Of a stretch of 64,000 nt of DNA, positions 7,956 through 16,977 are shown one piece after another; within the stretch, counting starts at the first letter, position 1; the number at the start of each line of letters is the position of its first letter. The notes under the pieces were generated by a model. That model was not told the DNA's origin. It did no database searches and saw nothing but the letters and a program-made list of their open reading frames with translations. Source of the stretch: Terriglobales bacterium. Lineage in GTDB: Bacteria; Acidobacteriota; Terriglobia; Terriglobales; Acidobacteriaceae. The position numbers and the translations under genes were made by a program. The stretch lies in the NCBI GenBank assembly GCA_025936825.1, contig JAICSO010000015.1, positions 50,379 to 114,378 on the forward strand, given 5' to 3'.

Positions 7956-9446
7956 ATGAAGACTTCACTTTCGCTCTCCCCTGCCGCTCAGACTGAAACC
8001 GAATGCCTCGTTGCTGTCGCGCTCGACCGGGGCGAAAAGGACAAGACCGACGTCTTTGTCTCGACCACCGACAAGGCAGTTCAGCAAGCCGCGGCCGCTC
8101 TCATTTCAGCCGGGGATGTCTCAGGCAAGAACTTCGAGACCCATTGGCTGCACAATCCTTCAGGACTCAAAGCTAAGCGCCTCCTTTTGGTCGGAGGCGG
8201 CAAGTCGGCGAAGTTCACAGCTGCGGACCTTCGCAAACTGGCTGGCGCTGCCGTGCGCGCGCTCAAGCCGCGCAAGTTGCGCAGCCTGGCCTTCGTCCTG
8301 CCGGACGCGATTCCAGCCGAAGATGCTTTGCGTGCGGTTGTGGAAGGCTCAATAGTCGGCGACTTCGATCCCGACACCTACAAAAGCGACCGCAAAGATC
8401 AGCGCGTGGAGTCACTCACGGTGGTAACCTCGGGCGATCAGTCGAATTTCCAGCGCGCACTCGATGAGGCGCACACCGTCGCCGAGTCGCAGAACTTTAC
8501 CCGCGGACTGGTCAACGAGCCGTCCAATCGCATGACACCGACGATCCTCGCTCAGCGCGCGCAGGAGATGTGCAAGGAGGCCGGGCTAAAGTGCGAAGTC
8601 TATGGCGCCGACAAAATCAAAGAGCTCAAGATGGGTGCATTCTGGGGCGTGGCGCAGGGCTCCGACGAACCGCCGGCCCTGATCATTATGCGCTACGAAC
8701 CAGCGGGCGCTCCGGAAAAACCCGTGCTCGGCCTGGTTGGAAAAGGGATCACCTTCGATACCGGCGGCATCTCGATCAAACCTGCTGATGGCATGGAAAA
8801 GATGAAATATGACATGGCTGGCGGGGCGACCATGATCGGCGTGATGCGCGCCATCGCGATGCTGAAGCCCAAGGTCAAGGTCATCGGGATTGTCTGCGCC
8901 ACCGAAAACATGCCGTCGGGCAAGGCGCAGAAGCCCGGCGATATTCAGACCGCCATGTCCGGGAAGACCATCGAAATCATCAACACTGACGCTGAGGGGC
9001 GCCTGGTTCTGGCCGACGGCCTTTGCTACGCACGCCAACTCGGCTGCACGCATCTAATCGATGCCGCCACACTGACCGGCGCCGTCGTGGTTGCACTCGG
9101 ATATGCAAATGTTGGCGTCTTTTCGAACGACGATTCCTTCTATCAGGAGTTCGCGTCGACACTGGCGAAGTCGGGCGAGAACATGTGGCGCTTGCCGGTG
9201 AACGATGAGTATCTCGACATGACGCGCTCGCAGATCGCCGACCTCATGAACACCGGCGGGCGCTGGGGAGGCGCCAGCACCGCGGCCGCGTTTCTGCGCG
9301 AGTTCGCAGAAACCACGCCTTGGATCCATCTCGACATCGCCGGAACCGCCTGGATGGAAGACAATAAGCCTTGGATCGCGAAGGGGCCATCAGGGATTGC
9401 GGTGCGCAGTTTGATTGAATTCGCGCGAGGGTTCGGAAAAAGCTGA
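7956..9446 (+). CDS. pepA: Leucyl aminopeptidase (M17)
   Basis: A 496-aa cytosolic metallo-aminopeptidase. The M17 signature NTDAEGRLVLADG occurs near residue 342, preceded by GKGITFDTGGISIKP and MKYDMAGGA, which carry metal ligands and the catalytic lysine. I start at ATG 7956 (MKTSLSLSP); the frame runs further upstream, but that part has no homologous character and overlaps the divergent gene's promoter. Complete and of normal length. Confidence 0.95.
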   Translation: MKTSLSLSPAAQTETECLVAVALDRGEKDKTDVFVSTTDKAVQQAAAALISAGDVSGKNFETHWLHNPSGLKAKRLLLVGGGKSAKFTAADLRKLAGAAVRALKPRKLRSLAFVLPDAIPAEDALRAVVEGSIVGDFDPDTYKSDRKDQRVESLTVVTSGDQSNFQRALDEAHTVAESQNFTRGLVNEPSNRMTPTILAQRAQEMCKEAGLKCEVYGADKIKELKMGAFWGVAQGSDEPPALIIMRYEPAGAPEKPVLGLVGKGITFDTGGISIKPADGMEKMKYDMAGGATMIGVMRAIAMLKPKVKVIGIVCATENMPSGKAQKPGDIQTAMSGKTIEIINTDAEGRLVLADGLCYARQLGCTHLIDAATLTGAVVVALGYANVGVFSNDDSFYQEFASTLAKSGENMWRLPVNDEYLDMTRSQIADLMNTGGRWGGASTAAAFLREFAETTPWIHLDIAGTAWMEDNKPWIAKGPSGIAVRSLIEFARGFGKS

Positions 9447-9483
9447 TTCACTACAGGGACACAGTGGTACAGAGAAAAAAGAG

Positions 9484-9600
9484 ATGTCATTCCGAAGGGC
9501 TTCAGCCCCGAGGAACCTGCTTTGGTTTAAAAGAACAGCAGATTCCTCGACTCGGGAACGATCAGCAAAGCTGATCGTTCCACATCGCTCGGAATGACAT
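9484..9600. repeat. GTCATTCC-type palindromic element (117 bp)
   Basis: Ends are ATGTCATTCCGA and TCGGAATGACAT, perfectly inverted. It contains internal hairpins, including GGAACGATCAG-CAAA-CTGATCGTTCC. Related elements are at 2183-2226 (partial) and 17123-17273. Confidence 0.85.
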
Positions 9601-9614
9601 CAAATAGGAGAAAT

Positions 9615-9833
9615 ATGAAAGCTCTGTTTGTCGTCGGACTCATCATTCTCGTGCTTGGTATTCTCTCGTTTTTCATCCCCGTCCCTCACACCGAGCACCA
9701 CGGCCTCGACGCCGGCGATATTCACGTGGGCGTCAATACCCACCACGACGACATGCTTCCGCCTTACGTGGGAATTGGGCTGATCGTGGTCGGCGGAGCG
9801 CTGATGGTGGCGGGTGGAAGAAGGAGGGCCTAA
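9615..9833 (+). CDS. Small two-helix membrane protein
   Basis: A 72-aa protein with two transmembrane helices (about 2-20 and 50-67) separated by a His/Asp-rich loop (HTEHHGLDAGDIHVG...HHDD). The ending GGALMVAGGRRRA is common in small acidobacterial membrane proteins. AGGAG lies just before ATG 9615. No function can be given; the histidines could bind metal but this is speculative. Confidence 0.65.
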   Translation: MKALFVVGLIILVLGILSFFIPVPHTEHHGLDAGDIHVGVNTHHDDMLPPYVGIGLIVVGGALMVAGGRRRA

Positions 9834-9849
9834 GAGCGCCACGCGGCGC

Positions 9850-10167
9850 TCAGGAGGCATCTCCGTAACGCCGAACAATCCTGCCGATGGGTGTTTCTTC
9901 TCGCGCCAGAAGGTCTTGCGCTTCCACAAATTCTGAGTGAGTCCGATTGAGAATATTGGCCCAGTGCAGCAGTACTGTCATCTTCTGTTCAAAATCTCCT
10001 TCTGCCCACGGACTCGGATTAGCAATGTGACGGCCTGAGTTGTAGCGCTCGGATCCCCACAGCCGATTCTTGTCAGTGTCGTGAAGGGATGAGTTCGTCT
10101 CGCGGTATGCCGCGTAGTTCAAGCATTCAATTATCAGATTCCGAGCTTCATCGGGTGTCATTGCCAT
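9850..10167 (-). CDS. Hypothetical protein downstream of argS
   Basis: A soluble protein of about 105 residues (MAMTPDEARNLIIECLNYAAYRETN and onward) with no recognised motif. Its start codon overlaps the argS stop, so it is probably translationally coupled to argS. Alternative starts lie at 10170 (GTG) and 10161 (ATG). The composition is protein-like, with Trp, Tyr and His evenly spread. Confidence 0.6.
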   Translation of the reverse strand: MAMTPDEARNLIIECLNYAAYRETNSSLHDTDKNRLWGSERYNSGRHIANPSPWAEGDFEQKMTVLLHWANILNRTHSEFVEAQDLLAREETPIGRIVRRYGDAS

Positions 10168-12242
10168 CACATCACCACCGGCACTTCAATGCCGAGCACT
10201 GCCAGCGCTCTGATCAATTCCTGCCGCACCACCGCCGCGGTTGTGAGTAAGAACTTCTTCCGTTGTTCATCCAGTTCCGTCAGGATGGGATGGCGATGGT
10301 AGAACGTATTGAACATCTGGGCCAATTGGAAGACATGCTTGGCGAGATAAGCCGGCTCGGTTGTAGCGATGCACTGGTCAACGACATACGCCGTCTTCGA
10401 CGCGGCGAGCCAGAGCTCCCAGAGTTCGTTGGGATCAGCACCCGTCGTCGGTCGTCGATCGTCGGTCGTCGGCGCAGGACCGTCGTCAGCTTGCTTTACG
10501 GACAAAAATCGCGACAAATCTTCTGGCGAGAGATTTGCGGCGACATCTTTACTGAAGGCCTCCACGTCGAATCCGCCCTTGCGGAAGATGTTCGTTGCGC
10601 GCACGACCGCGTATTGCGCATAGGGCCCAGTCTCCCCCTCGAAACTCAGCGCGTCTTTGAAGTCGAAGGCAATCACCGACGGCTTGGTGTACTTCAGCAT
10701 GAAGTAGCGTAGCGCGCCGACGGCGATCTTCTCCGCGATTTCGCGGCGTTCTGAATCCTCGCGCTCGGGGTGACGCGAATCTACTTCCTGCTTCGCTGAC
10801 ACGATCAGTGCATCCAGCAGGTCATCCGCTTTCACGCCAAAGCCCTTGCGTCCACTCACGCCGATGAAGGGACGCGTCTTGTCCTCCTCGCTCAGCTTGT
10901 ACCCGAGCTCCGCTGCGCAACGGGGAGTCAAGACGACCATCCCGTAAGAAATGTGAGTCAAACGATCGGCAGCTTCCCCATGACCCAGATCGCGGAGGGC
11001 CTCTTTAACTGTCTCTTGCGCTTCCGACTGCCGTACGTCGATGACGTTGTAGTTTTCGGCCACATCGCCGAAGTGCGGATGCTCTTTTTGTCCGTTTGTC
11101 GCCGAGACCCAGCAGTCCTTTTGCGTTACGGGATAGTGGTAGAACTTGCGATACTCAAAATCTTTTCCTAGTAGGCCAAACTTCCACATGTGATAGGCGA
11201 TGTCCTTGCCTACGTAGCCAACGGTCGCGTTGGAGCGGACAATGACTTTTTGATCTTCCTCTGAGACTGCCTCCGTGTCTTCCTCTGTGTTTTCCTCCGT
11301 GCTCTCCGTGTCCTCTGTGGTAGAGGTTTTCTGGGTCCCGGCCCGCCGCATGACCCAGCAGCCTTTGTTCTTGCCTTCGCTCTCGAACGTGAGCACGCCG
11401 GTTTCTTTCAGCTTGGTGAACGCTGCATCCCAGAAATGCAGATGAAGAATCTCGCTCTCGCGCGGAAGAAAGTCATACTCGATGTCCAAGCGGTCCATCG
11501 TTTCTAAATGTCGTCTGAGCACCGCCGTCGAAATCAACTCTGCCAGAACCGCCGTTTCGTTCCCACCCTGCTCGATCTCATGCAGCACCTGCAGCCGGAC
11601 TTTTTTGTTTTCCGCGCTCTCCTCGTACCACTGGGACGTCCGCGCGTAGAGATCCCAGCAGTAGTAATCAAAACGTGACTGTTCTGCGAGCTGCTCAATC
11701 TCTGCACGCGACTTTTTCTCTAGGCGCAGAAAGCCGACCACCACATCCGCAACTTGCACGCCGGTGTTGTCGATATAGTTCTGGACATCGACCTCGCGAC
11801 CGACGAACCGCAGCAAGCGCACGAAGGTGTCGCCGAGAATGGCGTTTCGGAGGTGCCCGATGTGCGCCGCCTTGTTGGGGTTTATGCTGGAGTGCTCGAC
11901 GAGAATTTTTCCTGACGGTTTCTCGACAGTTGGCTGTTCATCCCGAGCCACAGCCGACGCAAGCGCGCCGCGATCAACTCGTGCATTAATGTATCCTGCG
12001 CCCGCGACCTCCAACTTCTGGAAGCCCTCGATCGCGCCGATTCCTGCAACAATCTCCTCCGCGATTTTGCGCGGAGCTTTGCGAAGTTTCTTGGCAAGAT
12101 CGAACGCGAGGGGAGATGCGTACTCTCCGAACTCGACCTTCGGCGGTTGCTCAATAACGATCCGCTCTAGCTCCACTCCATATTTTTCGCGCAGAAACCC
12201 GCGTATTTGCTGGGCTAGACGATTCTCAAGGTGACGATACAA
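10167..12242 (-). CDS. argS: Arginyl-tRNA synthetase with two repeat-derived insertions
   Basis: Class I arginyl-tRNA synthetase, 691 aa. The N-terminal Add1-like domain is followed by HIGH near residue 128 (NKAAHIGHLRNA), the YVGKDIAYHMWKFGLL region and the C-terminal anticodon-binding DALR domain with FNTFYHRHPIL. The start is TTG 12242 with AGAGGA upstream. Two segments look foreign: about 25 residues rich in Thr/Glu (TTEDTESTEENTEEDTE) at 11255-11335, and a short segment encoded by GGTCGTC heptamers at 10435-10485. Both lie between conserved blocks and keep the frame, so the enzyme is probably functional. Confidence 0.95.
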   Translation of the reverse strand: MYRHLENRLAQQIRGFLREKYGVELERIVIEQPPKVEFGEYASPLAFDLAKKLRKAPRKIAEEIVAGIGAIEGFQKLEVAGAGYINARVDRGALASAVARDEQPTVEKPSGKILVEHSSINPNKAAHIGHLRNAILGDTFVRLLRFVGREVDVQNYIDNTGVQVADVVVGFLRLEKKSRAEIEQLAEQSRFDYYCWDLYARTSQWYEESAENKKVRLQVLHEIEQGGNETAVLAELISTAVLRRHLETMDRLDIEYDFLPRESEILHLHFWDAAFTKLKETGVLTFESEGKNKGCWVMRRAGTQKTSTTEDTESTEENTEEDTEAVSEEDQKVIVRSNATVGYVGKDIAYHMWKFGLLGKDFEYRKFYHYPVTQKDCWVSATNGQKEHPHFGDVAENYNVIDVRQSEAQETVKEALRDLGHGEAADRLTHISYGMVVLTPRCAAELGYKLSEEDKTRPFIGVSGRKGFGVKADDLLDALIVSAKQEVDSRHPEREDSERREIAEKIAVGALRYFMLKYTKPSVIAFDFKDALSFEGETGPYAQYAVVRATNIFRKGGFDVEAFSKDVAANLSPEDLSRFLSVKQADDGPAPTTDDRRPTTGADPNELWELWLAASKTAYVVDQCIATTEPAYLAKHVFQLAQMFNTFYHRHPILTELDEQRKKFLLTTAAVVRQELIRALAVLGIEVPVVM
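10444..10471. repeat. Heptamer array (GTCGTCG x4) inside argS
   Basis: Four consecutive 7-mers (GTCGTCG, GTCGTCG, ATCGTCG, GTCGTCG) within the argS reading frame, encoding a polar insertion (TTDDRRPTT) before the anticodon-binding domain. The same words appear upstream of larC at 12289-12315. Confidence 0.8.
11255..11335. repeat. Low-complexity CACGGAGG-type repeat inside argS
   Basis: Units resembling TCCTCTGTG / TCCTCCGTG (on the other strand CACAGAGGA, CACGGAGGA) are inserted in frame and encode a TTEDTESTE-type acidic peptide. The same word family occurs between genes at 17912-17945. Confidence 0.75.
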
Positions 12243-12288
12243 GTAGGTCCTCTAAGTTGTTGGGAAACAGTGATTTTAGCAAAACGTC

Positions 12289-12545
12289 GTTGGTCCTTGG
12301 TCGTTGGTCGTCGGCAAGACGGTCGTGCGTCGCACGTCGCGCGTCGCACGCGAATTCGAGTAGGCTTAGAATTCATATTCGCAATTTTAAGGACCCGACT
12401 TGCCGAACGACGAACAACGAAGAACGAACGATAGCGCTTTGGCGCACGGCGTGCGACGCGCGACGCACGACCAAGCTGCTGGCGACGATCGACAGCCGAC
12501 GGCCGACCACCGTTCTGCGTACGACGCACGACGGACGACGTACGG
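12289..12545. repeat. Inverted heptamer arrays between argS and larC
   Basis: The left arm has GTCGTTG, GTCCTTG, GTCGTTG, GTCGTCG and CGTCGCA-type units (12289-12345). The right arm has the complementary GACGAAC, AACGAAG, CGACGCA and CACGACG units (12405-12545). Together they can fold into a long imperfect stem. The right arm forms the 5' end of the larC reading frame. Confidence 0.8.
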
Positions 12546-13938
12546 CGCTCCGCGCCGCATCGCTTACCTCGACGGCTTCTCCGGGATTAGCGGCGACATG
12601 TTTCTCGGAGCGCTTCTCGACGCAGGAGTTCCAGTCGAGCTTTTTCAAAAAACGGTTGAGGCCCTGAACGTCGGTGCGATGCTGGAGATCACGCGCGTGA
12701 ACCGCAGCGGCATCAGTGCGACCAAGGCTGACGTGCTAGTGAAAGGAAAAGCGGAAAACCCGCGCGAGCACAACCCGCATCCGTTTCATCACGAGGACGA
12801 ACACGCTCACCAGCATTCGCATCCTCATACTCACTCGCATGAACATCAGCATGAATCGGGTGTCCAAGCCTCTTCGCATTCTGGGCGAGAAACTGGGGCT
12901 ACTGTTCACTCACACGGACGGCACCTGACCGAAATCCGCCAGATCATTTCGCAAACTAACATCAGTAACTCAGCCAAACGCACCGCCATCACCATGTTCG
13001 AGAAACTCGGTGCGGCAGAAGCCAAGATTCACAACGTCCCGATCGAGAAGATTCACTTCCACGAGGTAGGCGCCGTCGACGCGATCGTAGACATCGTGTG
13101 CGCCGCGGTAGGCGCTGAAGCGCTCGGAGTTGACCAATTCATTTGCTCGCCGCTGAACCTGGGCGGCGGAACTGTTGTGTGTGCACATGGAACGTTTCCG
13201 GTCCCTGCACCGGCGACGGTTGAACTGCTGCATGGCGTGCCGGTGTATTCGGGCGAGATCCAGAAAGAATTAGTGACACCAACCGGCGCGGCGATCGTGG
13301 CAACACTCGCTTCCGGCTTCGAAGACTTCCCGACGATGAAGATCGAGAAGACCGGTTACGGGGCAGGAACTCGCGATTTTGCCGGTCAGCCCAATGTGCT
13401 GCGAATTGTCGTTGGTCAGGAATTTCCTGCCGACCTGGCGGACAAGAATGTCCTCCCCACACAATCCCACTCCACAAGAGTCGGGCAAGACACGGTAAGC
13501 GTAATCGAGGCCAACCTCGACGACCTCAGCCCTCAGGTCTTCGGCTACGTCATGGAGAAGCTTTTCGAGGCGGGAGCGCTCGACGTCTTCGGCACGCCGG
13601 TGCAGATGAAGAAGAACCGGCCTGGAACAGTACTCACCGTGCTCGCGAAACCTGCCGATGCCGACAATCTGACCGAAATCATTTTTGCCGAGACCACCAC
13701 ACTCGGTGTCCGCCGCCGTGAGGAACGCCGTCAGGTCTTGGCGCGCGAGTGGCAGACGGTCGGTACCCGGTTCGGCGAGGTCCGAATCAAAGTGGCGAGC
13801 ATGAACGGAACAATTTCCAGTTACGCGCCCGAATACGAGGACTGCCGCCGCATCGCCGCCGATCAGCGTGTACCATTGAAGCAGGTCATGCAGGAGGCGG
13901 TGCAAGCCTATCTGCAGGGCACCAGCAAAAAGCATTAA
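12400..13938 (+). CDS. larC: LarC-type nickel insertion protein (nickel-pincer cofactor)
   Basis: LarC (TIGR00299) inserts nickel into the pyridinium bisthiocarboxylate cofactor used by LarA-type racemases. The conserved start RIAYLDGFSGISGDMFLGALLDAG, a His-rich Ni-binding linker (residues about 125-160) and ANLDDLSPQVFGYVMEKLFEAGALDV are all present. The first 50 or so residues are encoded by heptamer repeats and are not LarC sequence. No ATG precedes the domain; the only in-frame starts are TTG 12400, TTG 12439 and GTG 12451, all inside the repeat. No larB/larE is nearby. Confidence 0.88.
   Translation: MPNDEQRRTNDSALAHGVRRATHDQAAGDDRQPTADHRSAYDARRTTYGAPRRIAYLDGFSGISGDMFLGALLDAGVPVELFQKTVEALNVGAMLEITRVNRSGISATKADVLVKGKAENPREHNPHPFHHEDEHAHQHSHPHTHSHEHQHESGVQASSHSGRETGATVHSHGRHLTEIRQIISQTNISNSAKRTAITMFEKLGAAEAKIHNVPIEKIHFHEVGAVDAIVDIVCAAVGAEALGVDQFICSPLNLGGGTVVCAHGTFPVPAPATVELLHGVPVYSGEIQKELVTPTGAAIVATLASGFEDFPTMKIEKTGYGAGTRDFAGQPNVLRIVVGQEFPADLADKNVLPTQSHSTRVGQDTVSVIEANLDDLSPQVFGYVMEKLFEAGALDVFGTPVQMKKNRPGTVLTVLAKPADADNLTEIIFAETTTLGVRRREERRQVLAREWQTVGTRFGEVRIKVASMNGTISSYAPEYEDCRRIAADQRVPLKQVMQEAVQAYLQGTSKKH
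13438..13463. repeat. GGCGGACAAGAATGTCC palindrome inside larC
   Basis: The reverse complement of the GTGTGGGG-GGACATTCTTGTCCGCC repeat seen at 1716-1740, here in frame within larC (encoding ADKNVLPTQ). It falls between two conserved LarC blocks. Confidence 0.75.
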
Positions 13939-14020
13939 CCACCAAGGTCACGAAGGTACACGCAGCGAGTCTTGTCGTGTTTCCTTAGTGTTCCTTCGTG
14001 TCCTTCGTGGTTGAAGATTC
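13938..14020. repeat. Inverted heptamer-like repeat, locus 2
   Basis: ACCACCAAGGTCACGAAGGTACACG at the left and TGTTCCTTCGTGTCCTTCGTGG at the right are inverted arms. The word family is the same as at 102-178. The repeat fills the whole larC-metG intergenic region. Confidence 0.75.
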
Positions 14021-14022
14021 TT

Positions 14023-16074
14023 ATGTCCAACAAGTTCTACATCACGACTCCTATTTATTACGTCAATGCGCGTCCGCATATTGGGCACTCATATACAACT
14101 ATCGCGTGTGACGCGATCGCGCGCCGTCACCGCGGATTGGGTGACGACACCTGGTTTCTTACCGGCACCGACGAGCATGGCCAGAAGATCGAACGGGCGG
14201 CCGCAGCAGCTCAAACTTCTCCCCAGAAGTTCGCGGACAACGTTTCCGCCGAGTTCCGCGCGCTTTGGGATCGTATGGGCATCACGTACGACGACTACAT
14301 TCGCACCACCTCGGAGCGCCACAAGAGCGGCGTTCAAGCCCTGTGGCGGCGGCTTCGCGACAATGGGTACATCTACAAGGGGAGTTACACCGGTCAGTAC
14401 TGCGTGTTCGATGAAATGTACGTCGAGGTCGGTCCTGGCGAGCCGTGTCCGGAATGCGGGCGCCCAACTGAGACAATCAAAGAGGAAAACTATTTCTTCA
14501 AGTTGTCGGCGTTTGCTGAGCCGCTGATCGAACTTTACACGTCGCAGCCGGATTTCATCCGACCGGAGACACGCCGCAATGAAGTGATCGCGTTCGTCAA
14601 ATCGGGGCTTCGCGATCAATCCATTAGCCGCTCCACATTCTCTTGGGGCATTCTGGTTCCGGATGATCCCAAGCACGTGATTTATGTCTGGTTCGACGCG
14701 CTGGCGAACTACGCTACCGCGCTTGGCTATGGATCCAGCGACGATTCCAAGTTCAAGAAGTTCTGGCCTGCCGATGTCCACATGATTGGCAAGGAAATCG
14801 TCCGTTTCCATTGTGTTTACTGGCCGGCATTCTTGATGGCGGCACGCCTGCCTCTGCCGAAGTCAATCGTGGCGCACGGCTGGCTGCTGTTCGAAGAAAA
14901 CAAGATGTCGAAATCGCGCGGCAACATCGTGCGCAGCGAGACGATTCTTGACGTGCTCGGCGCTGACGCGTTGCGCTATTTCCTGCTGCGCGAGGTTGTC
15001 TTTGGCCAGGACGGATCGTTTTCCTTTGATGCGCTGGTGCAGCGTTATAACTCCGATCTGGCGAATGGGCTCGGCAATCTGGCCAGCCGCACGCTGGCGA
15101 TGATCACGCGCTATTTCAAAGCCGAGGTGCCGTACCCGTCGCATACGGCGGCGCACACGCCGGAGGAAGATCTGGTCGCCGCACTCGCGAAGCACACGAT
15201 CAAGGAGTTCCACGAACTTTTTGAGCAGCATCAGTTTTCGCGTGCGCTGGAGCTTGCTTGGGCGCTGGTCGCGGCGGTGGACAAGTACATTGTCGAAAAT
15301 GAGCCTTGGGCGTTGGCCGAGCAGCAGGATGAAAACAGCCGTGCACGTCTGGCGACGGTGCTCTACACCTCGGCGGAAGCATTGCGAATCGTGACCGCAT
15401 TGGCGTACCCGGTGATTCCGCAAGCCGCTGCGAAAATCTGGTCGCAGCTAGGGCTGGGCGACCTCACAACATTTTCGCTCGCCGACTTGCACTGGGGACA
15501 GCTCAAGCTCGGCACCAGGCTGGGCAAAGTTGAGCCGGTATTCCCTCGCGCAGACAAGAGCACCATTGAGAGGATGCAGCAGATGGAAGAGAAGAATCGA
15601 GCGGGCGCAGCGGCTTCGGCCACAATTGCCGAAGGTGCGAAAGGCACGGCTGCGACCGCGAGTCAGGCTCAAGCTGTGGAGGGGCGGACACCCTCATCTC
15701 CAGCGAGTGTGGAGGGACGGGCGCCCTCGCCCGTCCACAGTCCGGACGCAAAGATCGCTATAGATGATTTCGCGAAGGTAGAACTCCGCGTCGCGCAAGT
15801 CAAAGTCGCCGAGCGCGTGAAAGGCGCCGACAAACTCCTGCGTCTGGAAGTTGATCTTGGAACCGAGACTCGCCAGATTCTTGCAGGCATCGCCGAAGCT
15901 TATACGCCCGAGACCTTGATTGGCCGCAAGATCGTCATCGTCGCGAATCTTGCGCCACGTAAACTGCGTGGCTTGGAATCCAACGGCATGCTGCTGGCCG
16001 CATCGCTGGAAGGTGGAAAGCCGGTATTGGCGGGATTCCTGGAGGATGTGCCCGTGGGAGCTAGGCTGAAATAA
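14023..16074 (+). CDS. metG: Methionyl-tRNA synthetase with C-terminal tRNA-binding domain
   Basis: A 683-aa class I methionyl-tRNA synthetase. HIGH is at residues 19-22, a Cys-containing knuckle (CPECG) lies near residue 145, and KMSKS is near residue 294. The C-terminal Trbp111-like domain (about 580-683, VELRVAQV...ETRQILAGIAE) is fused as in many bacteria. The linker before that domain contains a palindromic repeat copy (EGRTPSSPASVEGRAPSP). ATG 14023 is the natural start; the frame extends upstream only through repeat sequence. Confidence 0.96.
   Translation: MSNKFYITTPIYYVNARPHIGHSYTTIACDAIARRHRGLGDDTWFLTGTDEHGQKIERAAAAAQTSPQKFADNVSAEFRALWDRMGITYDDYIRTTSERHKSGVQALWRRLRDNGYIYKGSYTGQYCVFDEMYVEVGPGEPCPECGRPTETIKEENYFFKLSAFAEPLIELYTSQPDFIRPETRRNEVIAFVKSGLRDQSISRSTFSWGILVPDDPKHVIYVWFDALANYATALGYGSSDDSKFKKFWPADVHMIGKEIVRFHCVYWPAFLMAARLPLPKSIVAHGWLLFEENKMSKSRGNIVRSETILDVLGADALRYFLLREVVFGQDGSFSFDALVQRYNSDLANGLGNLASRTLAMITRYFKAEVPYPSHTAAHTPEEDLVAALAKHTIKEFHELFEQHQFSRALELAWALVAAVDKYIVENEPWALAEQQDENSRARLATVLYTSAEALRIVTALAYPVIPQAAAKIWSQLGLGDLTTFSLADLHWGQLKLGTRLGKVEPVFPRADKSTIERMQQMEEKNRAGAAASATIAEGAKGTAATASQAQAVEGRTPSSPASVEGRAPSPVHSPDAKIAIDDFAKVELRVAQVKVAERVKGADKLLRLEVDLGTETRQILAGIAEAYTPETLIGRKIVIVANLAPRKLRGLESNGMLLAASLEGGKPVLAGFLEDVPVGARLK
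15676..15740. repeat. Palindromic GTGGAGGG..CCGTCCAC repeat inside metG
   Basis: Two direct units, each beginning GTGGAGGG(G)CGG(A/G)C, with a GGACGGGCGCCCTCGCCCGTCC palindrome in the second. Inserted in frame in the linker between the synthetase core and the tRNA-binding domain. Confidence 0.7.
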
Positions 16075-16084
16075 AATTCGAGGC

Positions 16085-16102
16085 GCGGACACTCCTGTCC
16101 GC
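16085..16102. repeat. GCGGACA-CTCC-TGTCCGC palindrome
   Basis: A perfect 7-bp stem just after the metG stop, of the same family as the repeats at 1677-1740. It could also act as a transcript end-stabilising hairpin; no T-run follows. Confidence 0.65.
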
Positions 16103-16176
16103 GTCGATGCTTCAAGTCAGCTCACACCCGATCAGTTACAAAGGCTGGAACAGCGCCTGCCCAACACAAGCATTTC

Positions 16177-16977
16177 ATGTACATTGACTCCCACTGCCAC
16201 CTCGACGGCCCGCGCTTCGAGTCAGATCGCGAGCAGGTGATCTCGCGCGCACAGGAAGCCGGCGTAGCAAACATTCTCTGCATTGGTACCGGCGACGGTC
16301 CCGGAACGCTGGATTGTGCACTCAAAATCGCCGAGCAGCACGACTTCATATACGCGAGCGTTGGAATTCATCCGCATGAGGCGAAGCTCGCCAAAGACTC
16401 GGATTTCGCAGAGCTGGAGCAACTCGTGCGAAGGCCGAAAGTGATCGCCTGGGGTGAAATCGGCCTCGATTATTATTACGACCATTCTCCGCGAGATGTG
16501 CAGCAGAACGTCTTCATCCGACAGATGGAACTCGCGCGCGCCGCCAAGCTGCCCATCGTCATCCACTGCCGCCCTACAGACAACAACGAGAACGCTTGGG
16601 ACGACTGCCTCGCTCTCATCGACCAGCACTGGAAGCCGTATGGCTTGGGCGGAATTCTCCACTGCTTTACCAGCAACTGGGCGCACGCGAAACGCGCGCT
16701 GGACATGGGGTTCATGATCTCGTTCGCGGGAAACGTTAGCTTCCCAAAAGCCCAACCGATTCGCGACTCGGCGTCTCAGGTCCCGCTCGATCGCATGCTC
16801 ATCGAAACGGATTCGCCCTACCTTGCCCCAATTCCCCATCGCGGCAAGCGCAATGAACCGGCGTACGTGAAGGAAACAGCGCGCCACATAGGTGAACTGC
16901 GCGGCGTCTCCGGCGAAGAAATTGGCCGACAGACGGCAGAGAATTTCTACCGCTTCTTTGGAATGAAGAAGCGGTGA
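16177..16977 (+). CDS. tatD: TatD family metal-dependent DNase
   Basis: A 266-aa TatD/YcfH-type hydrolase with a TIM-barrel metal site. HxH lies at the N-terminus (DSHCHLDG), with GEIGLDYYYD, IHCRP, HCFTS and the final acidic site ETDSPYLAP. These are the usual landmarks in order. It follows metG, a common arrangement. The stop codon TGA is contributed by the first unit of the downstream GCGGTGA heptamer array. Confidence 0.95.
   Translation: MYIDSHCHLDGPRFESDREQVISRAQEAGVANILCIGTGDGPGTLDCALKIAEQHDFIYASVGIHPHEAKLAKDSDFAELEQLVRRPKVIAWGEIGLDYYYDHSPRDVQQNVFIRQMELARAAKLPIVIHCRPTDNNENAWDDCLALIDQHWKPYGLGGILHCFTSNWAHAKRALDMGFMISFAGNVSFPKAQPIRDSASQVPLDRMLIETDSPYLAPIPHRGKRNEPAYVKETARHIGELRGVSGEEIGRQTAENFYRFFGMKKR

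Noticed and set aside
8586..9053. 155-codon antisense frame inside pepA
   Set aside because: Shadow frame opposite conserved aminopeptidase sequence.
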